Assembly (NCBI RefSeq): GCF_042646165.1
Contig: NZ_JBHRTC010000016.1
Strand: one strand, 5' to 3'
DNA: 64,000 nucleotides
Source: Microbaculum marinum
GTDB lineage: Bacteria; Pseudomonadota; Alphaproteobacteria; Rhizobiales; Tepidamorphaceae
Positions 26,697 through 34,807 of this stretch are shown one piece after another. A program made the translations under genes and the position numbers. The notes under the pieces are model-generated. The model saw only the letters and a program-made list of their open reading frames with translations. It made no database searches and was not told where the DNA came from. The first letter of the stretch is position 1. Each line of letters starts with the position of its first letter.

Positions 26697-27827
26697 TCAG
26701 GCGCCGCGCGGGTCGATGCCGACCCACCGATGCATCAGCCGCGCCGTGCCGAGCACGAGGCTTACAACCCGTGCGGAGGTGTCGGCGATCTCGTAGTCCG
26801 GCGGACAGGCCGGCCGCTCGCCGGCCGCAAACCTCCCGGTCTGCCAGGCGATCGCTTGGCAGACCGTCTCGGGATCGATGCCTGTCAGCAGCATCGCGCC
26901 GGCTTCCACGCCTTCCGGGCGTTCTGTGGCGTTGCGCAGCGACACTGCAGGAAACTGGAGAATGGCGGCCTCCTCGGCCAGGGTGCCGGAATCCGAGACG
27001 GTGCAGAAGGCGTTCTTCTGGAGCTTGACGTAGTCCAGCAGGCCGAAGGGGGGATGAAACCGCACGCCGTCGCCGACGACAGGATTTCCCGCTTCCTCCA
27101 TGCGGCGCCGGAGACGCGGATGCGTGGAGACGAGCACGGGCCGGTCGAAGCGCTGCGACAGCCTTGTCAGCGTTTCGGCGACGAGCGAGAGATGTTCGGG
27201 ATTGTCGACGGTCTCCTCGCGGTGGACGCTGGCGACGATGTAGGCGCGGGGCTGCAGTTCCATCCTGCCCAGCACGTCCGAGGCCTCGATGTCGTCGCGG
27301 TAATGCTCGAGCACCTCTCGCATCGGCGACCCGGTCAACGCGATGCGGCGGGGCGGCAAGCCCTCGGCCAGCAGGTTGCGCCGGGCGTGCTCGGTATAGA
27401 CCAGGTTGAAATCGGCGATGTGGTCGATCATCCGCCGGTTGGTCTCCTCGGGAACGTTCCAGTCGAAGCAGCGGTTGCCCGCCTCCATATGGTAGACGGG
27501 AACGCGCATCCGCTTGGCCATGATCGCCGACAAGGCGGAATTGGTGTCGCCCAGCACCACCAGCGCCTCGGGTTTCTCCTCTTTCAGGACCCGTTCCGAC
27601 CCGCTCAGGATGTTGCCGAGCTGGCCGCCCAGCGTGTCGGCCCTGACGCCGAGATGATGGTTCGGTGCACGCAGGCCGAGATCCTCGAAGAAGACGTCGG
27701 AAAGGGCGCGGTCATGGCTCTGGCCGGTGTGGACGAGGACGTGGTCGCAAGCCTCGTCAAGCCGCGCGATGACGCGCGACAGGCGGATGATCTCCGGCCG
27801 GGTGCCGAGGATGGTCATCACCTTCAT
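26697..27827 (-). CDS. capG: UDP-N-acetylglucosamine 2-epimerase family (CapG/WbjD/FnlC-type)
   Basis: A 376-residue non-hydrolysing 2-epimerase: GTRPEIIRLSRVI at the start, HMEAGNRCFDWNVPEE near residue 115, and SDSGTLAEEAAILQFP with RNATERPEG near residue 280. The ERPEG and SDSGT forms match enzymes making UDP-N-acetyl-L-fucosamine better than plain WecB. It would do the last step after CapE and CapF. Its ATG overlaps the capF stop (ATGA), supporting one pathway. Plain UDP-GlcNAc/UDP-ManNAc epimerase activity is the alternative. Confidence 0.87.
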   Translation of the reverse strand: MKVMTILGTRPEIIRLSRVIARLDEACDHVLVHTGQSHDRALSDVFFEDLGLRAPNHHLGVRADTLGGQLGNILSGSERVLKEEKPEALVVLGDTNSALSAIMAKRMRVPVYHMEAGNRCFDWNVPEETNRRMIDHIADFNLVYTEHARRNLLAEGLPPRRIALTGSPMREVLEHYRDDIEASDVLGRMELQPRAYIVASVHREETVDNPEHLSLVAETLTRLSQRFDRPVLVSTHPRLRRRMEEAGNPVVGDGVRFHPPFGLLDYVKLQKNAFCTVSDSGTLAEEAAILQFPAVSLRNATERPEGVEAGAMLLTGIDPETVCQAIAWQTGRFAAGERPACPPDYEIADTSARVVSLVLGTARLMHRWVGIDPRGA

Positions 27828-28969
27828 GGCGTACCCGCCGCTTTCGTGCCGTGGTCGGCGTCCTCCGGCTCTACCGGCACCCTGTAGGTATCGGGCGCCT
27901 CGGGATCGTAGAGCTCGTTCGTCCAGAACATCGCGATCAGTTCGCCGGACCCGGTGTTGCGCAGGTTGTGGGTATGCATCGTCGGCATGTCGACATAGGC
28001 GGGCGCTTCGCCGCTCACCCTGAACCGGTTGACCTGCGAACCGCAGATCCGCCGCACGGCAACCTCCGCTTCGCCGGCCATGATGACGAAACGCTCCACC
28101 TTGCGGAAATGAAAATGTTCGCCGCGGACGAAACCGGGATGGGTGCTGGAATAGTGGATCTGGCCGCCGTTCCCCTCCCGTATGGCCTCGATCAACGTGC
28201 CGCGCTGGTCCGTGTGCATCGTGAAGGCGACGGGATAGTGCCGGGGAAACAGGTAGCTGCGGTAGGTGTTGAACAGATCGCGCTCGAACGGCTCGCGCAG
28301 ATCCGGGATATAGTGGTCCCTGTAGTCGGCATCGATCGTCCGCAGCCGGTCGAGAAGCGCCGATACGGTGAGCCGCGTCCCTTCCGGTCGCCAGACTTCC
28401 GCACCTTGGTCCGCGAGAAGCGTGCCAATTCCCTGCGCGACCTCGTGCGCATGCAGGAACTCGATCTCGGCATCGACATCGATTCGGGGTTCGCCGCCGG
28501 ACGCCAGTTGATGGCAGAAGGTGGACACCACCGAGTTGTGGAACGGACGCCCGCCCTCGCCAAAGACGTTGGGCAGGATCATGTCCGTGAACCGGGCGCC
28601 GGTCCTGGCCGCCCAGCGGGCCAGGATCTCACCTGCCGCGCGCTTCGAGCGGGCGTAGGGGGTGTCTCGCTCGACTTGCGTCGAGGAGGCGTGCAGGACG
28701 CGAGGAGCCAGTCCCTGACGCTCAAGAGCGCCGGCGAGCGTGCGGGCGAGCCGTACATTGGTCTCGTAGACCGTGTCTTCGTCGCCGCGGTTCATCGCCG
28801 CAAGATGAACGACCGCATCGCATCCCGACAGAATGCCTGCCAGCGTTGCCGTGTCGTCCCAGGCCGCCTTGGGAACCGGTACGACCAGGATCCCGGGCTG
28901 CACCGACAGCCACGCATGGGTGTGCCAGCCGATCAGCCCGTCCGCTCCGGTAACCGCGATCTTCCTCAT
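27824..28969 (-). CDS. capF: Bifunctional epimerase/reductase CapF/WbjC-type (SDR + cupin)
   Basis: A 381-residue two-domain protein. The SDR part (about 1-245) shows VTGADGLIGWH and the catalytic YARSK near residue 108. The C-terminal cupin (about 255-370) holds HFHFRKVERFVIMAGEAEV and MPTMHTHNLRN, the zinc-site histidines. CapF epimerises C-3 and reduces C-4 of the CapE product with NADPH, on the way to UDP-N-acetyl-L-fucosamine. It is first in the capF-capG-glycosyltransferase operon and divergent from the cyclase gene. Confidence 0.9.
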   Translation of the reverse strand: MRKIAVTGADGLIGWHTHAWLSVQPGILVVPVPKAAWDDTATLAGILSGCDAVVHLAAMNRGDEDTVYETNVRLARTLAGALERQGLAPRVLHASSTQVERDTPYARSKRAAGEILARWAARTGARFTDMILPNVFGEGGRPFHNSVVSTFCHQLASGGEPRIDVDAEIEFLHAHEVAQGIGTLLADQGAEVWRPEGTRLTVSALLDRLRTIDADYRDHYIPDLREPFERDLFNTYRSYLFPRHYPVAFTMHTDQRGTLIEAIREGNGGQIHYSSTHPGFVRGEHFHFRKVERFVIMAGEAEVAVRRICGSQVNRFRVSGEAPAYVDMPTMHTHNLRNTGSGELIAMFWTNELYDPEAPDTYRVPVEPEDADHGTKAAGTP

Positions 28970-29074
28970 GCGGGCGAAATGGACGGTCTGGACGGCGTGG
29001 AGTCAAGCCGCCGCGGCATCGATGGTGACCGCCTTCCGGCAGTGTGATATATGATTAGATGGCTAGGTAGTGTC

Positions 29075-29917
29075 ATGATGCAGATCACGGATGCTGTAGC
29101 GGACGCGAAGCTGGCTGCGTGGCAGAAGGTCCTGAAGGAGGGCCACGCTGGCCACAAGGCACTGCGGCACGTCATGCGCTACGTGCCGGGTACGCCGCGC
29201 TGCAAGATTTGCCTCAATCCGTTCGGCGGATTTGGGGGACGCGTGTGCCGCACCTTGGGATTCAGACGTTCGAAGAAAAATCCGAACATATGCGAGCTCT
29301 GCTGCGAGAAGATGCCACTGGGCGGCGCGGAGATCGAAACCGCCATCCTGTTTGCCGACATCCGCGGGTCGACGGGGCTGGCCGAACGACTCGGCCCGGT
29401 GCGGTTCGCCGGAATGCTGAACCGCTTCTACGCAACGGCGACAGGGGTTCTCGTCCGTCATGACGCGACGATCGACAAGCTGATCGGCGACGAAGTGATG
29501 GCCTTCTTCATTCCGGGGTTTGCAGGCCCTGACTTCAAGAGCGCCGCGGTTTTCGCTGCCCGGGACATCATGCGCGAACTTGGATATGGCGCCGCCGCCG
29601 AGCCGTGGCTGCCGGTCGGGATCGGCATAGAAGTCGGCACGGCGTTCGTCGGCAATGTCGGGCGCGAGGATTACTACGACTTCACAGCTCTCGGCGACCC
29701 GGTGAACGTCGCTGCACGGATCCAGGCCGCGGCCGCGCCCGGCGAGATTCTGGTCGGCGAAAAGGCTTTCCTCGCCGTGGCGGACCGCTTTCCACATTCC
29801 GAGGTCCGGTGGCTGGACGTGGCGGGCAGGAGCGAACCAGTCGCGGTGCATTCTATCCGGCTCGCACCGGACAGTCAGCCAATCAACGTGGTTCAAGACG
29901 CGCAGCGCATGGACTAG
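29075..29917 (+). CDS. Class III adenylate/guanylate cyclase with N-terminal Cys cluster
   Basis: A 280-residue soluble protein. A Cys-rich N-terminal block near residues 43-85 (PRCKICLNPF, VCRTLG, NICELCCEKM) suggests zinc or another metal. The cyclase domain (about 90-270) has both metal Asp in FADIRGST and GDEVMAFF, the Lys in DKLIGDEV, the Asp in ALGDPVN and the N-x3-R of NVAARI. All catalytic positions for adenylate cyclase are kept, so it should make cAMP. I chose the ATG at 29075 after TAGGTAG; 29051 is also open. It lies alone between polysaccharide genes and shares its final CTAG with panE. Confidence 0.87.
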   Translation: MMQITDAVADAKLAAWQKVLKEGHAGHKALRHVMRYVPGTPRCKICLNPFGGFGGRVCRTLGFRRSKKNPNICELCCEKMPLGGAEIETAILFADIRGSTGLAERLGPVRFAGMLNRFYATATGVLVRHDATIDKLIGDEVMAFFIPGFAGPDFKSAAVFAARDIMRELGYGAAAEPWLPVGIGIEVGTAFVGNVGREDYYDFTALGDPVNVAARIQAAAAPGEILVGEKAFLAVADRFPHSEVRWLDVAGRSEPVAVHSIRLAPDSQPINVVQDAQRMD

Positions 29918-30849
29918 CCTGCCGCAGAGCCTTCGCGGGCCCGTCTGGCTTCATAGGCCTTCAGGTGAACGTTGACGATCCGCAGCAGGGGGTAGTCCTC
30001 GGGGTCGCCGCCGCGGCGCAGGAGGTCTCCGATGATGGGCTCGGCCTCGATCGGTCCGCCGCGTTCCACATCCCGCAGCATCGACGCCATCAGCGGCGAG
30101 CCTGCCTCGGTGAACATCTTGCGGGCCCGCTCGATCGATTCCTCCGACGGCGGGAACCCGGAGCGCGTGGCGATCGTCCTGCATTCCTCGAGCAGCGCGA
30201 TCGTCAGGTAGTTGCCGCCAGCGGCGGCGATGTCGCCCGCTGCGGCGCGCATCAGGCATGTGATTCCGGCGGCATTGGCGATGAACACCCATTTCTCCCA
30301 CATGCCCTGCAGGATCTCGGTGCTGAGCTTGACGTCGAATCCGCCCAGTCCCAGCTCCGCCGCGACGGCTTCGGTGCGATAGGAGACGCTGCCGTCGCGC
30401 TCGCCGAAAGCCAGGAAATGCAGGTCGTTGTGGTGAATGATGTGACCGTCCTGGGCGAGCGAGGTTGAGATGACGCACAGCCCGCCTAGGACCGGCTTCT
30501 CACCAAATCGCTCGACCAGTCGGTCGATATGCGCCATGCCGTTCAGGAGCGGCAGGATCGACGTCTCGGGGCCGACGGCGGGGGCGATCGCCTCGATCGC
30601 GCCGTCCAGATCGTACGCCTTGCAGCTCAGGATGATGAGGTCGAAGCTGTCCCTGATCCCGTCGGCCGTGACGGTGGGCGGATTGGGCAGATCGAGGTCG
30701 CCCAGTTGGCTCCTGACGACCACGCCGCCCTGCGCCAGCAGTTCGGCTCTGCGCGGACGCACCAGAAACGTCACGTCGCGCCCGGCCGCGAGCAGCCGCC
30801 CTCCGAAGTACCCCCCGATCGCACCGGCCCCGACAACCAGAATTCGCAT
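29914..30849 (-). CDS. panE: 2-dehydropantoate 2-reductase family protein
   Basis: A 311-residue NADPH-dependent reductase, giving pantoate for coenzyme A. The Rossmann start VGAGAIGGYFGGRL, the substrate Lys in MWEKWVFIANAAGITCL near residue 185 and the SMLRDVERGGPIEAEPIIGDLL block near residue 262 are conserved. Paralogues of this family act on other keto acids, so the panE role is likely but not certain. Its TAG lies in the same CTAG as the convergent cyclase stop. Confidence 0.87.
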   Translation of the reverse strand: MRILVVGAGAIGGYFGGRLLAAGRDVTFLVRPRRAELLAQGGVVVRSQLGDLDLPNPPTVTADGIRDSFDLIILSCKAYDLDGAIEAIAPAVGPETSILPLLNGMAHIDRLVERFGEKPVLGGLCVISTSLAQDGHIIHHNDLHFLAFGERDGSVSYRTEAVAAELGLGGFDVKLSTEILQGMWEKWVFIANAAGITCLMRAAAGDIAAAGGNYLTIALLEECRTIATRSGFPPSEESIERARKMFTEAGSPLMASMLRDVERGGPIEAEPIIGDLLRRGGDPEDYPLLRIVNVHLKAYEARRAREGSAAG

Positions 30850-30994
30850 AACCTGCTCCCTGTCTTATTCGCGGCGGCACCTTAAACGTTGAGGTGGCTC
30901 CGGCAATGGCAATTCGCGGAAGATGACGCTCCCGCCGCCCGAATTGCACGGCAGCCCCGCCTGTGGCACATGATCCGGCAGCACAGGCAGGCAC

Positions 30995-32002
30995 ATGCAA
31001 GACAAGACCATCCTGATTACCGGCGGCACCGGATCCTTCGGCAGCGTCATGGTGCAGCACGCGCTTCGGCGCGGGGCGCGCGAGATCCGCATCCTGTCTC
31101 GCGACGAGGAGAAGCAGGACACCATGCGCAATCGCCTGCGCGAGGCGCGGCTGTCGTTCTATATCGGCGACGTCCGCGACATCGGCAGCGTCGACAGGGC
31201 GATGGCCGGCGTCGACCTGGTGTTCCACGCCGCCGCCCTGAAGCAGGTCCCGTCCTGCGAGTTCTTCCCCATGGAAGCCGTGCGCACGAATGTCATGGGG
31301 TCATCGAACGTGATCGACTCGGCGATCGCGAACGGCATCGAACGGGTCGTCTGTCTGTCGACCGACAAGGCGGTGCTGCCGATCAACGCGATGGGCATGT
31401 CCAAGGCGCTGATGGAGAAGCTGGTCCAGGCGGCTTCCCGCCGTCGCAACGGTACGGGAACGATCGTTGCCTGCGTGCGCTACGGGAATGTCATGTATTC
31501 GCGCGGATCGGTTATCCCGCTGTTCGTCGAGCAGATCCGCTCGGGCGGTCCGGTCACCGTCACCAATCCCGAGATGACCCGGTTCCTGCTGCCGTTGAGC
31601 GATTCGGTGGCGCTGGTCGAACATGCGCTGACCCACGCCGAACCCGGCGACGTCTTCATCAAGAAGGCGCCGGCCTGCACCATTCTGACGCTTGCCCAGG
31701 CGCTGAACGCGTTGCTTGGCGCCGACGCCGAGATCCGCACCATCGGCGTACGCCACGGCGAGAAGCTCTACGAGACGCTTGCGACTGCCGATGAACTGGC
31801 AAGTGCCGACGACCAGGATGCTTACTGGCGGATCCGGATGGACGGGCGCGATCTCGACTACGCTTCGTACTTCTCCGAAGGCGATCCGCGCGTGGCCAGG
31901 CTCGTCGACTACACCTCGCACAATACCGAGCGGCTCGACATCAACGGTACGATGGCGCTGCTGAAGGCGCTGCCGGAGTTCCGGGCGGCGGTCGGCGGAT
32001 AA
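30995..32002 (+). CDS. capE: UDP-N-acetylglucosamine 4,6-dehydratase/5-epimerase (CapE/WbjB/FnlA-type)
   Basis: A 335-residue soluble SDR. NAD binds at TGGTGSFGSVMV near residue 8; the active site reads STDKAVLPINAMGMSKALMEKL, with Met at the usual Tyr position as in CapE. It starts the UDP-N-acetyl-L-fucosamine route from UDP-GlcNAc, followed by CapF and CapG 2-5 kb away on the other strand. Unlike the 643-residue dehydratase in this window it has no membrane segments. It is convergent with the formate dehydrogenase genes, 24 bases apart. Confidence 0.9.
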   Translation: MQDKTILITGGTGSFGSVMVQHALRRGAREIRILSRDEEKQDTMRNRLREARLSFYIGDVRDIGSVDRAMAGVDLVFHAAALKQVPSCEFFPMEAVRTNVMGSSNVIDSAIANGIERVVCLSTDKAVLPINAMGMSKALMEKLVQAASRRRNGTGTIVACVRYGNVMYSRGSVIPLFVEQIRSGGPVTVTNPEMTRFLLPLSDSVALVEHALTHAEPGDVFIKKAPACTILTLAQALNALLGADAEIRTIGVRHGEKLYETLATADELASADDQDAYWRIRMDGRDLDYASYFSEGDPRVARLVDYTSHNTERLDINGTMALLKALPEFRAAVGG

Positions 32003-32026
32003 CCTCCGCCAAACCTGTGGCGAACA

Positions 32027-34807
32027 CTACTCGGCAGCCTCGGCTGGTTGAGCGGCAGGTTCTATCCGCGCGGCGCAGAACTTGAATTCGGGAATCTTGC
32101 CGAACGGATCGAGCTGCGGATTGGTCAGGATATTGGCGGCCGCCTCCTCGAAGCAGAAGGGGATGAACAGCATCCCCTCCGGGACATTGCGGTCGCGCCG
32201 CGCCTTCAGTGCGATCTCGCCGCGACGCGTGGCGACCCTGACCATGTCGCCTGCCTCGACGCCGAGGGTACGCAGCTGGCGGGGATGCATGGCGACGGTC
32301 GGTTCCGGCTCGATGTCCTCGAGAACGGAGGCCCGCCGGGTCATCGCGCCGGTATGCCAATGCTCCAGCAGGCGCCCCGTGGTCAGGACCATCGGATAGG
32401 CAGCGTCGGGCAATTCATCAGGCGGCAGCAAGTCCGTCGGCACGATCCTCGCGCGGCCATCCTCGGTCGGGAACGACTCGGCGAACAGGATCTCGTTGCC
32501 GGGCCGGTCCGGCGCATCGCAGGGATAGGTGACGCTGCGCTCGCGCACGACGCGGTCCCAGGTGATGTTCTTCAGAGACGGCATCACCTGCGCCATCTCC
32601 GTGAAGACTTCGGCGGGCGACTGGTAGGTCCAGTCTAGGTCCATCCGCGTGGCGATCTCCTGGACGGTCTGCCAGTCGGGACGCGCCTGGCCGGGCGGTG
32701 CGACCACCGGCTCGCCGATCTGGACCTGCCGGTTGGTGTTGGTGAACGTGCCCCACTTCTCGTAGTAGCTCGTCGCCGGCAGGATCACGTCTGCGTAGTA
32801 GGCCGTCTCGGTCAGGAATATGTCCTGCACGACGAGGTGGTCGAGACGTGCCAGCGCCTCGCGGGCGTGGTGCTGGTCGGGATCCGACATCGCCGGGTTC
32901 TCGCCGAGCACGTACATCGCCTTGATCTGTCCCTCGTGGATGGCGTTGATGATCTCCACCACGGTCAGGCCCGCCTTGGGATCCAGGTCCGTGCCCCAGA
33001 AGTCCTCGAACAGGTCGCGGATCTCCTGCTTGGCGACAGACTGGTAGTCCGGATAGACCATCGGGATCAGCCCGGCGTCGGAGGCGCCCTGCACGTTGTT
33101 CTGGCCGCGCAGCGGATGCAGTCCAGTGCCGGGCCGGCCGACCTGTCCGGTGATCAGCGCGAGCTGGATCAGGCAGCGGGCGTTGTCGGTGCCATGGACG
33201 TGCTGGGAGATACCCATTCCCCAGAAGATGATGGACGCCTCGGAGCGCGCGTAGTCCCGGGCGACCTCCCGGATCACGTCGGCCGGAACGCCGCAGACCG
33301 CTTCCATCTCTTCCGGCGAGAACTGCCGGACCTTCTCGACCAGTTCCTCGAAGCCGTGCGTGCGCGCGGCGACGTACTGCCGGTCGTAGAGCTGCTCCTC
33401 GATGATCGTGTGGATCATGGCGTTGAGCAGGGCGACGTCCGATCCCGGCTTGAACTGGAGGTGACGGGTGGCGTGCCGTGACAGCATCTGCCTGCGCGGG
33501 TCGACGACGTAGAGCCGCTTGCCCCGCTTGACGGCATTCTTGATGAAGGTCGCGGCGACCGGGTGGTTCTCGGTCGGATTGGCGCCGATGACGATGATAA
33601 CCTCGGCGTCCTTGGCGGCATTGAAGGGCGCGGTGACGGCGCCGGTGCCGATCGCTTCCATCAAGGCTGCCACCGACGAGGCGTGGCAGAGCCGGGTGCA
33701 GTGATCGACGTTGTTGGTGCCGAAGCCGGCGCGCACCAGCTTCTGGAACAGGTAGGCCTCCTCGTTGGAGCACTTGGCCGAGCCGAAGCCGGCCAGCGCT
33801 TGCGAGCCGTCACGCTTCAGGACCTCGTTCAGGCCGCCGGCCGCGCGGTCGAGCGCCTCTTCCCAGGTCGCTTCGCGGAAATGGGTGTACGGGTTGGCGG
33901 GATCGAGCTTCGCATGCGGTTCCTTCGGGGCGTCGTCGCGCCGGATCAGCGGCACCGTCAGTCGTTCGGGGCTCGACTGGTAGTCGAAGCCGAAGCGGCC
34001 CTTGACGCAGAGCCGGTTCTGGTTGGCCGGGCCGTCGGCGCCATCGGCATAGAGGATCTCGCCGTCGGCGACGTGATAGTCGATCTGGCAGCCGACGCCG
34101 CAGAACGGGCAGCCGGACTGGATCGTCTGCTGCTCGAACTCTACCCGAACACCGTCCTCGTTCAGCAGCCGGGCCTCCATCAGGGCCCCTGTCGGGCAGG
34201 TCTGCACGCACTCTCCGCACGCAACGCAGGTCGAGCGGCCCATCGGGTCGTCAAAGTCGAAGGTGATCTTGGCGGTGTGTCCTCGGCCCGACATGCCGAT
34301 GACGTCGTTGACCTGCACCTCGCGGCAGGCGCGCACACACAGGTTGCAGTGAATGCAGGCGTCGAGATTGACCCGCATCGCCGGATGGCTCGGATCCGGT
34401 GCCGGGACTTCGGCGAAACTATGTGCGGGAAGGCGGCTTTCCGAAACGCCCATCCTGTCGGCCCAGGCCCACAGCTTCGAGGTCGGATCGTGGGCGTCGG
34501 TCTTCGCCGGCTGGTCCGCGACCAGCATTTCCATGACCATCGCGCGCGCCTTGGCGGCGCGGTTCGATGCCGAGTGGACGACCATTCCCTCTGCCGGCTT
34601 CCTGATGCAGGACGCGGCGAGGACGCGCTCGCCCTCGATCTCGACCATGCAGGCGCGGCAATTGCCGTCGGCCCGGTAACCGGGCTCGGGGGAGTAGCAC
34701 AGGTGCGGGATGTCGGTGCCGCAGCGCTGGGCCACTTGCCAGATCGATTCTTCGGGCGAGGCGCCGACCTCCCGGCCGTCCAGCGTGAAACGGATGGTGT
34801 CGCTCAT
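32027..34807 (-). CDS. fdsA: Formate dehydrogenase subunit alpha (NAD-linked, molybdenum)
   Basis: Catalytic subunit, 926 residues, oxidising formate to CO2. In order: a [2Fe-2S] domain (Cys37, 50, 53, 67), a two-[4Fe-4S] ferredoxin-like domain (CIHCNLCVRAC, CVACGECVQTCPTG, residues about 150-210), and the bis-MGD domain with CPFCGVGC near residue 236. The molybdenum ligand is Cys in NVDHCTRLCHA, not selenocysteine. The start codon overlaps the stop of the beta subunit (ATGA). No fdsC/fdhD or fdsD gene follows here; the next gene is convergent capE. Cytosolic, passing electrons to the partner subunit and NAD. Confidence 0.93.
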   Translation of the reverse strand: MSDTIRFTLDGREVGASPEESIWQVAQRCGTDIPHLCYSPEPGYRADGNCRACMVEIEGERVLAASCIRKPAEGMVVHSASNRAAKARAMVMEMLVADQPAKTDAHDPTSKLWAWADRMGVSESRLPAHSFAEVPAPDPSHPAMRVNLDACIHCNLCVRACREVQVNDVIGMSGRGHTAKITFDFDDPMGRSTCVACGECVQTCPTGALMEARLLNEDGVRVEFEQQTIQSGCPFCGVGCQIDYHVADGEILYADGADGPANQNRLCVKGRFGFDYQSSPERLTVPLIRRDDAPKEPHAKLDPANPYTHFREATWEEALDRAAGGLNEVLKRDGSQALAGFGSAKCSNEEAYLFQKLVRAGFGTNNVDHCTRLCHASSVAALMEAIGTGAVTAPFNAAKDAEVIIVIGANPTENHPVAATFIKNAVKRGKRLYVVDPRRQMLSRHATRHLQFKPGSDVALLNAMIHTIIEEQLYDRQYVAARTHGFEELVEKVRQFSPEEMEAVCGVPADVIREVARDYARSEASIIFWGMGISQHVHGTDNARCLIQLALITGQVGRPGTGLHPLRGQNNVQGASDAGLIPMVYPDYQSVAKQEIRDLFEDFWGTDLDPKAGLTVVEIINAIHEGQIKAMYVLGENPAMSDPDQHHAREALARLDHLVVQDIFLTETAYYADVILPATSYYEKWGTFTNTNRQVQIGEPVVAPPGQARPDWQTVQEIATRMDLDWTYQSPAEVFTEMAQVMPSLKNITWDRVVRERSVTYPCDAPDRPGNEILFAESFPTEDGRARIVPTDLLPPDELPDAAYPMVLTTGRLLEHWHTGAMTRRASVLEDIEPEPTVAMHPRQLRTLGVEAGDMVRVATRRGEIALKARRDRNVPEGMLFIPFCFEEAAANILTNPQLDPFGKIPEFKFCAARIEPAAQPAEAAE

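Noticed and set aside
33685..33730. Selenocysteine in the formate dehydrogenase active site
   Set aside because: The ligand position is a plain Cys codon in DHCTRLCHA and no in-frame TGA is present.
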